Shown here: piece after piece, positions 31,201-41,466 of the stretch | Numbering within the stretch: the first letter of the stretch is position 1 | Layout of the letters: every line of letters starts with the position of its first letter | Source: an uncultured Pseudomonadales bacterium | Lineage (GTDB): Bacteria > Pseudomonadota > Gammaproteobacteria > Pseudomonadales > Pseudohongiellaceae | DNA: 64,000 nucleotides | Reading direction: 5' to 3' | Assembly: GCA_943789485.1 (NCBI GenBank) | Contig: CALSUH010000015.1 | Span: forward strand, 1 to 64,000 | Made by a program: the position numbers and the translations under genes | Notes under the pieces: generated by a model | What the model was told of the DNA's origin: nothing | Databases searched by the model: none | What the model saw: the letters and a program-made list of their open reading frames with translations, nothing else

Positions 31201-32289
31201 ATGTCAGGAAACAGTTTCGGCAAATTATTTACAGTAACTAGCTTTGGTGAAAGCCACGGGCCTGCGCTAGGCTGCGTGGTCGATGGCTGTCCTCCAGGCA
31301 TGGAACTGTCCGAAGCTGATATGCAGCGTGATCTGAATCGCCGCAAGCCAGGGCAGAGTCGCTTCACTACGCAAAGAAGAGAGGACGATTCGGTGAGGAT
31401 CCTTTCCGGCGTTTTCGAGGGTAAGACGACCGGCACACCCATCGGCCTATTGATAGAGAACACTGACCAACGCTCAAAAGACTACAGCAAGATCAAAGAC
31501 CAGTTTCGTCCTGCGCACGCCGACTTCACCTACTGGGAGAAGTATGGAATTCGCGACTACCGAGGCGGTGGACGCGCATCGGCGCGGGAAACTGCAATGC
31601 GGGTGGCTGCCGGCGCTATCGCAAAGAAATACCTGCTCGAGACCTGCGGTACCTTGATCCGCGGCTATCTCAGTCAACTGGGACCGATAGCCATCGATTC
31701 AGTGGACTATGACGAGGTAGAGAATAACCCATTCTTCTGTCCGGATGCCTCGAAGGTAGTGGAGATGGAAGAATATATGGCCGCTCTGAGCAAAGAAGGT
31801 AACTCGATAGGCGCTAGGATAAATGTCTGCGCGACGAATATGCCTGCAGGGCTAGGCGAACCTATATTCGATCGTCTGGATGCGGATATCGCGAAGGCGT
31901 TGATGAGCATCAATGCCGTTAAAGGTGTTGAGATTGGAGCGGGTTTCGAATCCGTCACTCAGAAGGGTAGCGAGCATCGCGACGAGATTACGCCAGAGGG
32001 TTTCGAAGGCAATAACGCAGGAGGCGTGCTAGGCGGTATATCGAGCGGACAGGATATTGTTGCCAGCATAGCACTGAAGCCGACATCTAGCATTCGTCTA
32101 CCGGGCAAGTCGATCAATAGTAAAGGCGAGGCCGAAGAGGTAATAACCACAGGCCGTCATGATCCTTGCGTGGGCATTCGTGCCACGCCAATCGCCGAAG
32201 CAATGCTTGCCTTGGTGTTAATGGATCATTTGTTGCGAGATCGTGGCCAGAACGGCAAGGCGCGCACGACTAGCAATACAGTAATTTAG
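31201..32289 (+). CDS. aroC: Chorismate synthase
   Basis: Last enzyme of the shikimate pathway: converts EPSP to chorismate using reduced FMN. The 362-residue protein holds [48 protein letters not shown] (described here as two adjacent motifs, the first beginning [11 protein letters not shown]) and the C-terminal [16 protein letters not shown]. Follows prmB by 61 bases, an order conserved in gammaproteobacteria. Confidence 0.97.
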   Translation: MSGNSFGKLFTVTSFGESHGPALGCVVDGCPPGMELSEADMQRDLNRRKPGQSRFTTQRREDDSVRILSGVFEGKTTGTPIGLLIENTDQRSKDYSKIKDQFRPAHADFTYWEKYGIRDYRGGGRASARETAMRVAAGAIAKKYLLETCGTLIRGYLSQLGPIAIDSVDYDEVENNPFFCPDASKVVEMEEYMAALSKEGNSIGARINVCATNMPAGLGEPIFDRLDADIAKALMSINAVKGVEIGAGFESVTQKGSEHRDEITPEGFEGNNAGGVLGGISSGQDIVASIALKPTSSIRLPGKSINSKGEAEEVITTGRHDPCVGIRATPIAEAMLALVLMDHLLRDRGQNGKARTTSNTVI

Positions 32290-32403
32290 AGCAGGAATCC
32301 CTTCTGATCGATTTATATAAATTCAAATACAATTAGATCAGATAGTTAAGTAATTTAATTAATCTAAAACATGAAAACTGTTAAGTCAGTACTGGTGAAC
32401 AAA

Positions 32404-33825
32404 ATGAGCAGTAAAACGTTATACGACAAGATCTGGGACACCCATCTCGTATCAGAAAGAGAAGACGGTACAGCCCTGATTTATATCGATCGTCATCTGA
32501 TTCATGAAGTAACTTCGCCGCAGGCTTTTGAAGGCTTACGCCTAGCTGGGCGCTTGCCATGGCGCGCCGATGCGAATTTCGCGACTCCTGATCACAATAT
32601 ACCCACTACCACCGAAGAGCGGAAGCAGGGCTTAGAGGGCATCAAGGACCCTGTTTCGAAGATACAGGTTCGCACACTAGACGATAACTGTGCTGAATTC
32701 GGTATCTTTGAACTTAAGATGGCCGATGCCCGACAAGGCATAGTGCACGTTGTTGGCCCAGAGCAGGGCGCGACGCTGCCCGGCATGACCATTGTCTGTG
32801 GCGATTCGCATACCTCTACTCACGGGGCTCTGGGCGCCTTGGCACATGGCATCGGCACCTCAGAGGTGGAGCATGTTCTCGCCACGCAGTGCCTGATGCA
32901 GAAGAAGGCCAGGAACATGCTCGTTCGTATAGACGGCCAGTTGAAAGCGGGATGTACAGCGAAAGACATCGTGCTGGCAATAATCGGTAAGATCGGCACG
33001 GCCGGAGGCACTGGATTTACTATCGAATTTGGTGGTGAGGCGATTCAGGCGTTGTCTGTGGAGGGTCGTATGACCGTCTGCAACATGGCTATCGAGGCTG
33101 GAGCAAGAGCGGGCCTGATTGCTGTCGATGAGAAAACTCTGGATTACATCAAGGGCAGACCTTTCGCGCCAAGCGGAGAGTTATGGGAGCAAGCGGCTCA
33201 GTCTTGGCGCAGCTTGGTGAGTGATACCGACGCCACATTCGACGAGGTCGTCGTATTACAGGCTGAAGACATTGAGCCGCAGGTAACTTGGGGTACTTCG
33301 CCAGAGATGGTGGCTCCGATTACAGGTAACGTGCCCGATCCGGCGCAGGAAGCCGATGAGACAAAGCGCGGGAATATCCAGCAGGCCTTAGCATATATGG
33401 GCTTACAGGGTGGAACAGCGATCAAGGAAATCAAGCTGGACTGCATATTCATCGGTTCATGCACAAATTCGCGTATCGAAGACCTGCGCGCGGCGGCAAA
33501 TGTTGTTAAAGGCAAGAAAGTCGCTAATAGCGTTGAGGTTGCCATGGTCGTTCCGGGTTCGGGTCTGGTAAAGAAGCAGGCTGAAGCTGAGGGATTGGAT
33601 CGGATATTCATCGAGGCAGGACTGGAGTGGCGTGAGCCGGGCTGTTCAATGTGCCTGGCGATGAATGCAGACCAGTTAGGTGAGGGGAAACACTGTGCAT
33701 CTACCTCTAATCGTAATTTCGAAGGACGACAGGGGTTCGGAGGGCGCACACACCTCGTCAGTCCGGCAATGGCGGCGGCAGCTGCTATCGCAGGTCACTT
33801 CGTTGATATAAGAGAGTTAGGTTAA
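32404..33825 (+). CDS. leuC: 3-isopropylmalate dehydratase, large subunit
   Basis: Aconitase-type enzyme of leucine synthesis that isomerises 2- to 3-isopropylmalate together with LeuD. The [4Fe-4S] ligands are in [14 protein letters not shown] and [13 protein letters not shown]; the motif [20 protein letters not shown] is also present. ATG 32404 ([16 protein letters not shown]) has a ggtga ribosome site and matches family N-termini; ATG 32371 would add 11 residues. The AT-rich stretch 32290-32400 probably holds a promoter. leuD follows after 32 bases. Confidence 0.96.
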   Translation: MSSKTLYDKIWDTHLVSEREDGTALIYIDRHLIHEVTSPQAFEGLRLAGRLPWRADANFATPDHNIPTTTEERKQGLEGIKDPVSKIQVRTLDDNCAEFGIFELKMADARQGIVHVVGPEQGATLPGMTIVCGDSHTSTHGALGALAHGIGTSEVEHVLATQCLMQKKARNMLVRIDGQLKAGCTAKDIVLAIIGKIGTAGGTGFTIEFGGEAIQALSVEGRMTVCNMAIEAGARAGLIAVDEKTLDYIKGRPFAPSGELWEQAAQSWRSLVSDTDATFDEVVVLQAEDIEPQVTWGTSPEMVAPITGNVPDPAQEADETKRGNIQQALAYMGLQGGTAIKEIKLDCIFIGSCTNSRIEDLRAAANVVKGKKVANSVEVAMVVPGSGLVKKQAEAEGLDRIFIEAGLEWREPGCSMCLAMNADQLGEGKHCASTSNRNFEGRQGFGGRTHLVSPAMAAAAAIAGHFVDIRELG

Positions 33826-33857
33826 AACCCTTTAAAACAGAAATTTAAGAGATAAAC

Positions 33858-34517
33858 ATGAACAAATTTATAGTAGAGAAGGGCGTGGTGTTACCACTGG
33901 ACCGTGCAAACGTAGATACAGATTTCATCATCCCTAAGCAGTTCCTGAAATCCATCAAGCGGACTGGCTTTGGTGTAAACCTATTCGATGAGCATCGCTA
34001 TCTTGATAAGGGGTTGCCGGACACTGATAATAGCCTCCGCCCAATAAATCCAGACTTTGTGCTCAATCAGTCACGTTATAGGGACGCCAAAGTTCTGCTT
34101 GCTAAGGATAACTTCGGCTGTGGTTCAAGCCGCGAACACGCTCCTTGGGCGTTGGATGACTATGGCTTTCGTGCGATTTTGGCGCCAAGTTATGCCGACA
34201 TCTTTTTTAACAACTGCTTCAAGAACGGGCTGCTCCCTATCGTTCTAGATAAGGCCACTATTTCAGCTTTATTTACAGAGGTTGAGGCAAACGAGGGCTA
34301 CCAGTTAGAGGTGGACCTGGAGCAACAAACGATCATCAAGCCTGATGGCTCTACAATTGAATTCTCTGTGGATGCGTTCCGAAAGAACTGCTTGCTGAAT
34401 GGCCTGGACGATATCGGACTTACGCTGGAAGGATCAGAAACCATACGTAACTTCGAGAAAAGCTGGCGCAGCACTGCACCTTGGTATTTCATGACGCCTA
34501 ATGCGACTACTACTTAA
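33858..34517 (+). CDS. leuD: 3-isopropylmalate dehydratase, small subunit
   Basis: Partner of LeuC (219 residues), providing the swivelling domain. Signature segments: [35 protein letters not shown] and [18 protein letters not shown]. The usual third gene, leuB, is not next: asd begins about 95 bases later. A 7-bp inverted repeat (34513-34519 and 34538-34544) spans the stop codon and may be a weak terminator. Confidence 0.96.
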   Translation: MNKFIVEKGVVLPLDRANVDTDFIIPKQFLKSIKRTGFGVNLFDEHRYLDKGLPDTDNSLRPINPDFVLNQSRYRDAKVLLAKDNFGCGSSREHAPWALDDYGFRAILAPSYADIFFNNCFKNGLLPIVLDKATISALFTEVEANEGYQLEVDLEQQTIIKPDGSTIEFSVDAFRKNCLLNGLDDIGLTLEGSETIRNFEKSWRSTAPWYFMTPNATTT

Positions 34518-34612
34518 GCTTCCTGTTTAAGCAAGTAGCTTAAGGCTGTGGCCCTATTGGTCAGCCGCTCGTGTGCGAAAGTATTAATAATTTCAAGAAT
34601 TTAGAGAAAAGT

Positions 34613-35632
34613 ATGACTAACTACAATGTAGCAGTAGTAGGTGCGACGGGCGCGGTAGGGGAAACTCTGTTGAGCATCCTAGAGCAGCGCAATTTCCCAG
34701 TAGATCAAATATTCGCCTTAGCCAGTGAGCGCTCAGCCGGGAATACAGTGATGTTCAACGGTAAACCACTCATGGTGACTGATTTAGCCGAGTTCGATTT
34801 CAGTCAGGCCCAAATTGGGCTGTTCTCCGCTGGTGGTAGTGTTTCGGCCGAATTTGCGCCGAAGGCAGGCGCGGCGGGCTGTGTTGTGATCGATAACACC
34901 TCGCATTTCCGCTATGACGACGATATCCCGCTAGTAATACCCGAGGTAAACCCTGAAGCGATAGCGCAATACACGAACCGCAATATCATCGCGAACCCCA
35001 ATTGCTCTACGATTCAGATGCTAGTCGCGCTGAAACCGATTCATGACGCGGTCGGGATTAAGCGTATCTGTGTATCTACTTACCAGGCCGTTTCCGGCTC
35101 TGGCAACAGTGCCGTCAAGGAACTAGCGAAGCAGACGGGTGAGCTATTGAACGGCCGCGAGGCTGAGTGCAAGGTCTATCCACGGCAGATAGCCTTTAAC
35201 GCGCTGCCGCAGATCGATGTCTTCATGGAAAATGGTTATACCAAGGAAGAGATGAAGATGGTCTGGGAGACACAAAAGATTTTCGCTGATGACAGTATTC
35301 AACTTAGCGCGACCTGTGTCCGCATACCTGTATTCTTCGGGCATTCAGAAGCGGTGCAGATAGAGACACATAAGCCTATTAGTGCGGCGCAGGTGCGCGA
35401 CCTTGTGGAGAATGCAGCTGGTGTTACGGTGATTGATGAGCGAAAAGATGGCGGATACCCTACAGCTGTTCATGATTCGGCGGGCGAGGACGCAGTTTTT
35501 GTCGGAAGAATCCGTCAGGACATCTCCATCCCCAATGGTATTAACCTTTGGGTGGTTTCCGACAACGTACGAAAGGGTGCTGCTCTCAACTCAGTTCAGA
35601 TAGCTGAAGAGTTGATAAAAAGCTATTTGTAA
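34613..35632 (+). CDS. asd: Aspartate-semialdehyde dehydrogenase
   Basis: Makes L-aspartate 4-semialdehyde from aspartyl phosphate for lysine, threonine, methionine and diaminopimelate synthesis. Motifs: NADP site VAVVGATGAVGETLLSIL, catalytic Cys in NPNCSTIQMLVAL, and VPVFFGHSEAV-like (here IPVFFGHSEAVQIET). ATG 34613 has an agagaaaag ribosome site and gives the usual 339 residues; the in-frame GTG at 34571 is less likely. It precedes fimV, as in Pseudomonas. Confidence 0.96.
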   Translation: MTNYNVAVVGATGAVGETLLSILEQRNFPVDQIFALASERSAGNTVMFNGKPLMVTDLAEFDFSQAQIGLFSAGGSVSAEFAPKAGAAGCVVIDNTSHFRYDDDIPLVIPEVNPEAIAQYTNRNIIANPNCSTIQMLVALKPIHDAVGIKRICVSTYQAVSGSGNSAVKELAKQTGELLNGREAECKVYPRQIAFNALPQIDVFMENGYTKEEMKMVWETQKIFADDSIQLSATCVRIPVFFGHSEAVQIETHKPISAAQVRDLVENAAGVTVIDERKDGGYPTAVHDSAGEDAVFVGRIRQDISIPNGINLWVVSDNVRKGAALNSVQIAEELIKSYL

Positions 35633-35792
35633 TGAATGCTTACAGGCTATAGTGAAGAAACTATATTACTATTATTCTGTAACGTCGAGAGCCGTGTTCA
35701 CTAAGCAATTATGCTGATTTAGAGAACTATCAAAGGGCCTGGCTTTACATGTGCTTAGCAATGTCAGCGAGCTGTTGAGGGAAAAAGGGACT

Positions 35793-38468
35793 ATGCTTCG
35801 TAAAATCGTCGTCACTCTGACCATGCTGCTCAGCAGCATGGCGACACAGGTGTACGCTTTAGGGCTAGGCACCGTCACTGTCGAGTCCTCGCTTAACCAG
35901 CCATTGCGTATGCGCATAGAACTGCTTCAGCTAGGCGATGCGCGACTGCAAGATATCCGTGTTTCGGTTGCATCGGGCGCTGACTTTGCGCGTTTCAATA
36001 TTGAGCGCGATGATTTCCTTTCTAATATCCGTTTCAGCGTTGAGTCGGCAGGGCAGGACAACGTAGTAATTCTCACCTCGTCGCAAATCGTCCGCGAGCC
36101 ATATCTAAGCTTTATCCTAGATACACGCTGGCCTAATGGTCGACTGCTTAGTGAGCACACTATCCTATTGGATCTTCCTGTGTTCGACGACCAGCAATCG
36201 AGCGCTTCAATTCGGCAGCCAATTAGCCCAATTCTGCAGCCGCCTCCTAACGCTCAAGCGGCAGACGTCGAGCCGGCGACGTCACCTGTTGTGTCTGCGC
36301 CGATTTCAACTAATTCTGCTACAAGCCCAGAGCCTGAAATTATACCTGCAGCGCCTCAGGCCGAGCCAGAGGCCATCGAGGCAAGAGCAGAGCCAGTAAA
36401 TCTTGAGCCTGAAGTTGTCGAGCAAGAAACTATCGTGACAGATAGCAACGACACGCTTTCCGGCATTGCTCAGCAAGTTAGACCAAACACCGTGGTGTCC
36501 ATGCAGCAAACCATGTTGGCGCTGCTGGGTCTGAACCCGGATGCCTTCGCCGATGGCAACATCAATAAACTGCGCAGTGGAAAGGTATTGCGTGTTCCGA
36601 CTTTAGCAGAAATACAGTCAATTAACCCTCGTGATGCGGTCGATGAGGTAATGCGTCAGAATCAAGATTTTGCTGATGCTGGTGTTCAACCACTGGCAGC
36701 ACCGTCGGATGTCATGCCAGATCAAGATGATCAGCCACAAGGTCAACTGAGTGTAGTGAGTGGAGACGATGCAAGGAGTGGCGCCGCAGGATTAGGCTAT
36801 GCCGAGAACGAAGGACTCGATCAACGTATTGCTGAATTAGAAGCCCAGTTGGCGCAGCGTCAGGAAGAAGCCGATCGTGCAAGAGCAGAACGCGAAGAAT
36901 TAGATTCCCGGATGGTTGATCTCGAGGTGCAGATCGCGGCCGCACAAGAAATTATCCGACTGCAAGATATTCAATTAGCGCAATTGCAAGAGTCGCTTAA
37001 TGCAGCCGCTGCTGATGCGCAATTATTAGCAGAGCAGCAAGCGATTCAGGATGCCGCCGCGGCAGAAGCCGCTTTGCTGATAGACACGCCGTCCAGCTTA
37101 GCTGACGACTTGACCGTTAACAGCGTATTCATACTGTTCGGTATTATTCTGCTCATCTTACTGTTGGTCGTGCTGATGCAACGCAGAAATCGTGCTGCGA
37201 AGGCAGATGATGACAACATCGATGAATTGGCTGAGCAGAATTTTGATGTTGGTGCTGAAAATACTGACACAGAAAATTTAGAGAGAGACGCGGCTGCCAC
37301 AGAATTAAGGGACTACGATTCATCTGATTTAGATGGTGAGCCTGAAGACATCATTGTTGTATTTGACGAAGCGGGGAGCGCAGAAGCTAGAGCGAAACTT
37401 TCTGAGCCTGAGATTTTTCTAGAAGCGGAACAGCCGAGGCAAGGTGAAGAAGAAGGCGCAGAGAAAGAAAAGGGGGTAAATCATGAGCCTGAGCCTAATT
37501 CTTTTCTAGATGACTTAGAGGTTGATCTGGACTCATTCGATTATGACGACAATGCTAATGAGCCTGAAGTAGGACAAGCTAAAGATGGACTGGTCGGCAC
37601 AGGAAAAACAAAAGAAGTCCCTGCTGAATCTCATAAAGTAGAATTGATGTCTGACCTTGTCGACGATAAAGGCGCCAACAAAAACAGTGCAATTGAACTT
37701 GAGGCGAATGAGGGTACAGTAGAAAAAATTGAAACATTCGAGTTTGATTTAGACAGCGATTCGAGCGCGATAAAGAGCGAAGTTAAAGATCCCAAAGGTC
37801 TCGATACAGGAGAGTCCGACGCAGATGCCGTCGCACAAGTTACCGCTGCTCCGGACGCAGCAGCGAGTATCTCCCAAGTAACTGTAGCGACCGATGACAG
37901 TGCTGAGGATAAAGAAGATCTAAACGTAGTTGAATTCTCCTTCGATGAGGACAAGATAGACGGCGGCGCTGATGCACCGGTACCCGTGGGCAACGAAGAA
38001 GTTGATATATTTGATTTGGACGTAGACCTAGACCTAGACCTAGACCTAGACCTAGACCTAGACCTAGACGGTACTGCTGGTGATACCGCACTGGAGAAGC
38101 TAGATGCCGAAGTGACCTCTGTTATCGAAGACGATGTAAAGGATTTCGACTTTGACCTAGATGAGTTCGACATTGAGTCGGTCAAAGAAGAGGCAGCAAC
38201 CGGCCATGGGGACGCAGATGATGACGATTTAGGTTTTTTATCTGATGACGACGTTGAGGTAGAGGCTTTCGATGATGTAGAGGAAGCCAGTATGCTGTCG
38301 GTTGATGACGAAACAGCGACTAAGTTAGAGCTCGCCTATGCTTACCAGAAGATGGGAGATATGCAGGGAGCTACGGAAATTTTACAGGAAGTCATTAAAG
38401 AAGGCTCCGATGAACAGGCAGAAGAAGCCAGCAAGTTACTTGGGTCACTTGTCCGCGAGTCAGACTAG
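35793..38468 (+). CDS. fimV: FimV-family peptidoglycan-binding membrane hub protein
   Basis: An 891-residue inner-membrane protein. In Pseudomonas, FimV organises the type IV pilus/type II secretion pole and raises cAMP. Here: signal peptide (about 1-23), FimV N-terminal domain (LGLGTVTVESSLNQPLRM), LysM-like segment (DTLSGIAQQVRPN), coiled coil (about 330-410, rich in Glu/Gln/Ala), one membrane helix (about 440-462), a very acidic cytoplasmic region of ~330 residues, and the TPR-like FimV C-terminal motif KLELAYAYQKMGDMQGATEILQEV written here as a 20-residue-range helix pair. The acidic region contains a perfect hexamer repeat at 38025. ATG 35793 has a good ribosome site. Confidence 0.92.
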   Translation: MLRKIVVTLTMLLSSMATQVYALGLGTVTVESSLNQPLRMRIELLQLGDARLQDIRVSVASGADFARFNIERDDFLSNIRFSVESAGQDNVVILTSSQIVREPYLSFILDTRWPNGRLLSEHTILLDLPVFDDQQSSASIRQPISPILQPPPNAQAADVEPATSPVVSAPISTNSATSPEPEIIPAAPQAEPEAIEARAEPVNLEPEVVEQETIVTDSNDTLSGIAQQVRPNTVVSMQQTMLALLGLNPDAFADGNINKLRSGKVLRVPTLAEIQSINPRDAVDEVMRQNQDFADAGVQPLAAPSDVMPDQDDQPQGQLSVVSGDDARSGAAGLGYAENEGLDQRIAELEAQLAQRQEEADRARAEREELDSRMVDLEVQIAAAQEIIRLQDIQLAQLQESLNAAAADAQLLAEQQAIQDAAAAEAALLIDTPSSLADDLTVNSVFILFGIILLILLLVVLMQRRNRAAKADDDNIDELAEQNFDVGAENTDTENLERDAAATELRDYDSSDLDGEPEDIIVVFDEAGSAEARAKLSEPEIFLEAEQPRQGEEEGAEKEKGVNHEPEPNSFLDDLEVDLDSFDYDDNANEPEVGQAKDGLVGTGKTKEVPAESHKVELMSDLVDDKGANKNSAIELEANEGTVEKIETFEFDLDSDSSAIKSEVKDPKGLDTGESDADAVAQVTAAPDAAASISQVTVATDDSAEDKEDLNVVEFSFDEDKIDGGADAPVPVGNEEVDIFDLDVDLDLDLDLDLDLDLDGTAGDTALEKLDAEVTSVIEDDVKDFDFDLDEFDIESVKEEAATGHGDADDDDLGFLSDDDVEVEAFDDVEEASMLSVDDETATKLELAYAYQKMGDMQGATEILQEVIKEGSDEQAEEASKLLGSLVRESD
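38025..38069 (+). repeat. Tandem hexamer (gaccta)x7 inside fimV
   Basis: Seven perfect copies of gaccta plus a partial gac (38025-38069) encode a run of Asp-Leu dipeptides in the acidic cytoplasmic region of FimV. The unit is six bases, so slippage changes length without breaking the frame. The exact identity of the DNA repeats, rather than mixed codons, points to recent expansion. Confidence 0.95.
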
Positions 38469-38510
38469 TTGTTTAGTCCTTGCTTTCGTAAACCTGCGTC
38501 GATCTGATCA

Positions 38511-39338
38511 GTGTCAGCTTCCGAACAAGCCACGCCAAATAACCACCGCATAGCGCTGGGCATCGAATACGATGGTTCTCCGTATTCTGGCTGGCAGAAA
38601 CAAAAACTCCCGCAGCAAGAAACCATCCAGAAACACATTGAAACCGCGCTCAGTAAAGTTGCGGATAGAGACGTAGTCGTGAGTTGTGCCGGTAGGACAG
38701 ATGCAGGCGTTCATGCTACTTGCCAAGTAGTTCACTTTGACACTGAAATTGACAGAGGGGCTAAAGCCTGGACGCAGGGTGTAAACAGCATGCTACCAAG
38801 GACTATTCGGGTGGTGTGGTCACGGCTGCAGGATGATGATTTCCATGCGCGTTTTAGCGCGCTATCCAGGCGCTATCTGTATCTGATGTACTGGCGTGAC
38901 ACGCAATCTGCAATATTGCATCGCCGAGCGAGTTATTTTCGTCGCGAGTTGGATGCAGTCTCGATGCATTCGGCAGCGCAACACTTTCTTGGGGAACAGG
39001 ATTTCACCTCCTTTCGTGCTGCCGGCTGTCAATCGAAGACGGCGATGCGCAATGTTATGCATGCGAATGTCTATCGGCGTGGCGGCTTTCTCATCTTCGA
39101 TGTTAAGGCGAATGCATTCCTACAGCACATGGTGCGCAATATGATGGGGTCCTTACTGCAAGTAGGTTCAGGCGTCAAAGACCCAGCTTGGATCGGGGAA
39201 TTACTGTCGCTGCAGGATAGGGCGCGGGCAGGTCCTACGGCTCTACCGGACGGCCTTTATCTAGTCGGAGTTGAGTATCCGCAGAGCTGCGCCTTGCCCA
39301 GCGAAATTTCGGAACCAGACCTGCTGTTAGCAATCTGA
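38511..39338 (+). CDS. truA: tRNA pseudouridine(38-40) synthase
   Basis: Modifies uridines 38-40 in the tRNA anticodon arm. The 275-residue protein shows GIEYDGSPYSGWQKQ, the catalytic Asp motif CAGRTDAGVHATCQV and FLQHMVRNMMGSLLQVG. Start is GTG 38511. In related genomes truA is followed by trpF; here an 18.4-kb block intervenes. The last ~80 bases recur, decayed, at 58185, next to trpF. The functional 3' end here may therefore have been brought by the inserted block. Confidence 0.95.
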   Translation: MSASEQATPNNHRIALGIEYDGSPYSGWQKQKLPQQETIQKHIETALSKVADRDVVVSCAGRTDAGVHATCQVVHFDTEIDRGAKAWTQGVNSMLPRTIRVVWSRLQDDDFHARFSALSRRYLYLMYWRDTQSAILHRRASYFRRELDAVSMHSAAQHFLGEQDFTSFRAAGCQSKTAMRNVMHANVYRRGGFLIFDVKANAFLQHMVRNMMGSLLQVGSGVKDPAWIGELLSLQDRARAGPTALPDGLYLVGVEYPQSCALPSEISEPDLLLAI

Positions 39339-39350
39339 AGTGCCAGCTAG
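39258..39350 (+). repeat. Left copy of a 93-bp direct repeat (truA 3' end)
   Basis: Covers the last 81 bases of truA and 12 bases after its stop. It aligns without gaps to 58185-58277 (78 of 93 positions identical by hand count). The similarity stops at 39350. Together the copies bracket the accessory block 39351-58184. Confidence 0.85.
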
Positions 39351-39419
39351 AAGTGGGGATGGCTATACAATTCGTTCCATCCGGCAATACCTTCTCTCAG
39401 ACTGTCTCGTAGAGTGTAT

Positions 39420-41342
39420 CTATGAAGAGCCTAACCGGTCGCGCAGTGTGCCGAGAATTTCTTGAAGCTTTTCATTTATATCTAGTTCGTTGTCGCTACC
39501 GATTATCTGTTTGATTGAATGCTCCTCTGACAGTTTGCTGCTGGGCCTATTCGTCACAGTTTGGATCGACTGTTCTTTCGCCGCCTGCTGAACGAGCAGT
39601 TCAAGCAGCTCACTATTCGCTACGCTTAACTCTTCTTTCGCAATTGGTCGAATTAGGCCCTGCATGAGCAGTCCGGAGACGATTAGTTCTATTAAACTTT
39701 CGGGAAGACAGAGACTGCAAGCGACATCGCTAATTAGTGCCTTTGTATTGGCAGACACGATATTGCTCTCTGCCCCTGAGTCGTCCCCTGAACTCAGTGA
39801 TAGGTAGCTGTACTGGATCTGGCGCAGGACGTGGTAGAGGCAATCTCCACTGATCAATGGATGCACCTGCTCACTCGCGCGAACGAGGCGCTCCGTGAGA
39901 CAGTTCACTACTGTCTTCAGCCAAGGGGGCAATTGGCTTAGGCCTTGCTCCATGACTTCCTTAGTAATCATTACTAGCTCAGTTTTAACTAGTGCACGAA
40001 TTGAGGCGGAGCGTACACTCTTCGAGATAAGTGCCATTTCTCCAATTACTTGACCGCTATCTAATGTCAAGAGACGTACGTTACCGCTGCTAGTAATTTT
40101 GAACACCTCGACCTTTCCCGAAGATATTACGTAGGCTTCTTCGCCTATGTCTCCCTCGTGAATAATTACTTCTCCGGCCTCAAAAACCTTGGTGATAGTT
40201 GTGGTATTTCCCTCCAGCAAAGCATCGATATCCAATATCAATAAATCAACGGTTGCGTAACGTTCATCGGGATTAAAGGCCATTGCCTTTTCTATGATTC
40301 GGATGAGTTCTCGAGGAATGTTCCTGTCAGGTGCGCGCAAGGCGGAGCTAATAAGATTTCCCTGTTGTGCGTTCTCTATGGTCTCCTCGATGTCGCTTCC
40401 GGTGTAAGGGGCATGCAGGGTAGCAATATTGTAAAGTGTCGAGCCGAGCAAGAAGACATCGCTGCGCTCATTAATCTTATCGCCAAGGCCATTAGCCTGC
40501 TCCGGCGACATGAAAGCTGGAGAGCCCATTACGACCCCACTCAATGTGACTTCTGAGTTCGCGACGCTGGTGAACGCGGCGTCTATGTTTTCAGGCAGCT
40601 CGATTTCTTTGTCGCCAATTAATTTAGCGATACCCCAATCCATCAGCAAGACTTCACCGAACCCACCTACCATGATGTTGTCGGGTTTAATGTCACGGTG
40701 CAAAATTCCCAATGAGTGAGCAAAAGCCACGGCATCGCATATTTTTCTGAATATTGTGAGCATGGCATAATAGGTGAAGCGCAGGGCATGCTCTTCAGAG
40801 CCTGCCTTTATTTGGCGCAGGATCGTGGCAAGTGTGTCACCGTGGACTTCCTTCATCGCGAAGTGCAGGCGGTCGTCATCGATGATGCCTATGTCGTGCA
40901 CTGGAATGATATTCGGGTGTTCAAGTCGCGCCGTAATCTGCGCCTCTTTGATGAACTGACGGAAAAGTGCTGGGTCTTCTTGAATCTTCGGCAGAATTAT
41001 TTTCAGGACTGAGGAGCGATTTAGGTTCTTGTCGTAGACCTGGTGGATAGAGCCCATGCTGCCTTCCGCGATCTTGTCGCGGACTTGGTATTTCTCATAG
41101 TTGAGCTGGTGGTGGCGAATCTTCTCGATGTATTCTAGCTGTACACCCTCGTTTTCATAGCCGTCCCTTGAAACTGTGGAGCGAATAACGGTGGCCTCAG
41201 TATCTGGCAGATTTTCTTGTGGGTCAGAAGGTTCGTTGCTCACTGTATTCTCCCGCAGTGTAGATAGACTCTTATTTTTCTTATTTTTCTTATGTTTAGA
41301 GGCGATTGTAACAGAACTCTCTAAGCTAGAACCAATTGCCAC
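39420..41342 (-). CDS. Ser/Thr protein kinase with C-terminal cyclic-nucleotide-type domain
   Basis: A 640-residue cytoplasmic protein without membrane helices. Basic N-terminus (to about 80); Hanks-type kinase (about 84-375) with Gly loop IAEGSMGSIHQVYD, Lys114 (SSVLKII), catalytic loop HRDIKPDN (215-222), DWG in place of DFG (235-237), and GSPAFMSPEQA; then a cNMP-binding-type domain (about 384-475) with GEMALISKSVRSAS, where the phosphate-cassette Glu and Arg are kept; then a ~165-residue helical tail. The catalytic residues look active. It is divergent from the flavoprotein gene, with 124 bases between them. Inferred role: phosphorylates threonines read by the FHA proteins of the block; the PP2C at 57072 would reverse this. 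Confidence 0.88.
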   Translation of the reverse strand: MAIGSSLESSVTIASKHKKNKKNKSLSTLRENTVSNEPSDPQENLPDTEATVIRSTVSRDGYENEGVQLEYIEKIRHHQLNYEKYQVRDKIAEGSMGSIHQVYDKNLNRSSVLKIILPKIQEDPALFRQFIKEAQITARLEHPNIIPVHDIGIIDDDRLHFAMKEVHGDTLATILRQIKAGSEEHALRFTYYAMLTIFRKICDAVAFAHSLGILHRDIKPDNIMVGGFGEVLLMDWGIAKLIGDKEIELPENIDAAFTSVANSEVTLSGVVMGSPAFMSPEQANGLGDKINERSDVFLLGSTLYNIATLHAPYTGSDIEETIENAQQGNLISSALRAPDRNIPRELIRIIEKAMAFNPDERYATVDLLILDIDALLEGNTTTITKVFEAGEVIIHEGDIGEEAYVISSGKVEVFKITSSGNVRLLTLDSGQVIGEMALISKSVRSASIRALVKTELVMITKEVMEQGLSQLPPWLKTVVNCLTERLVRASEQVHPLISGDCLYHVLRQIQYSYLSLSSGDDSGAESNIVSANTKALISDVACSLCLPESLIELIVSGLLMQGLIRPIAKEELSVANSELLELLVQQAAKEQSIQTVTNRPSSKLSEEHSIKQIIGSDNELDINEKLQEILGTLRDRLGSS

Positions 41343-41466
41343 GACACTGGTGAGTAACTAATTCAACGGAGCTACTATACATGCATACAATTTGCTTCTA
41401 GTAGTGTTATCAAGTTAGCGGAGTAGTAGAATAAATGGCCAAATCCGATACGTCGCCAAGGTTACA

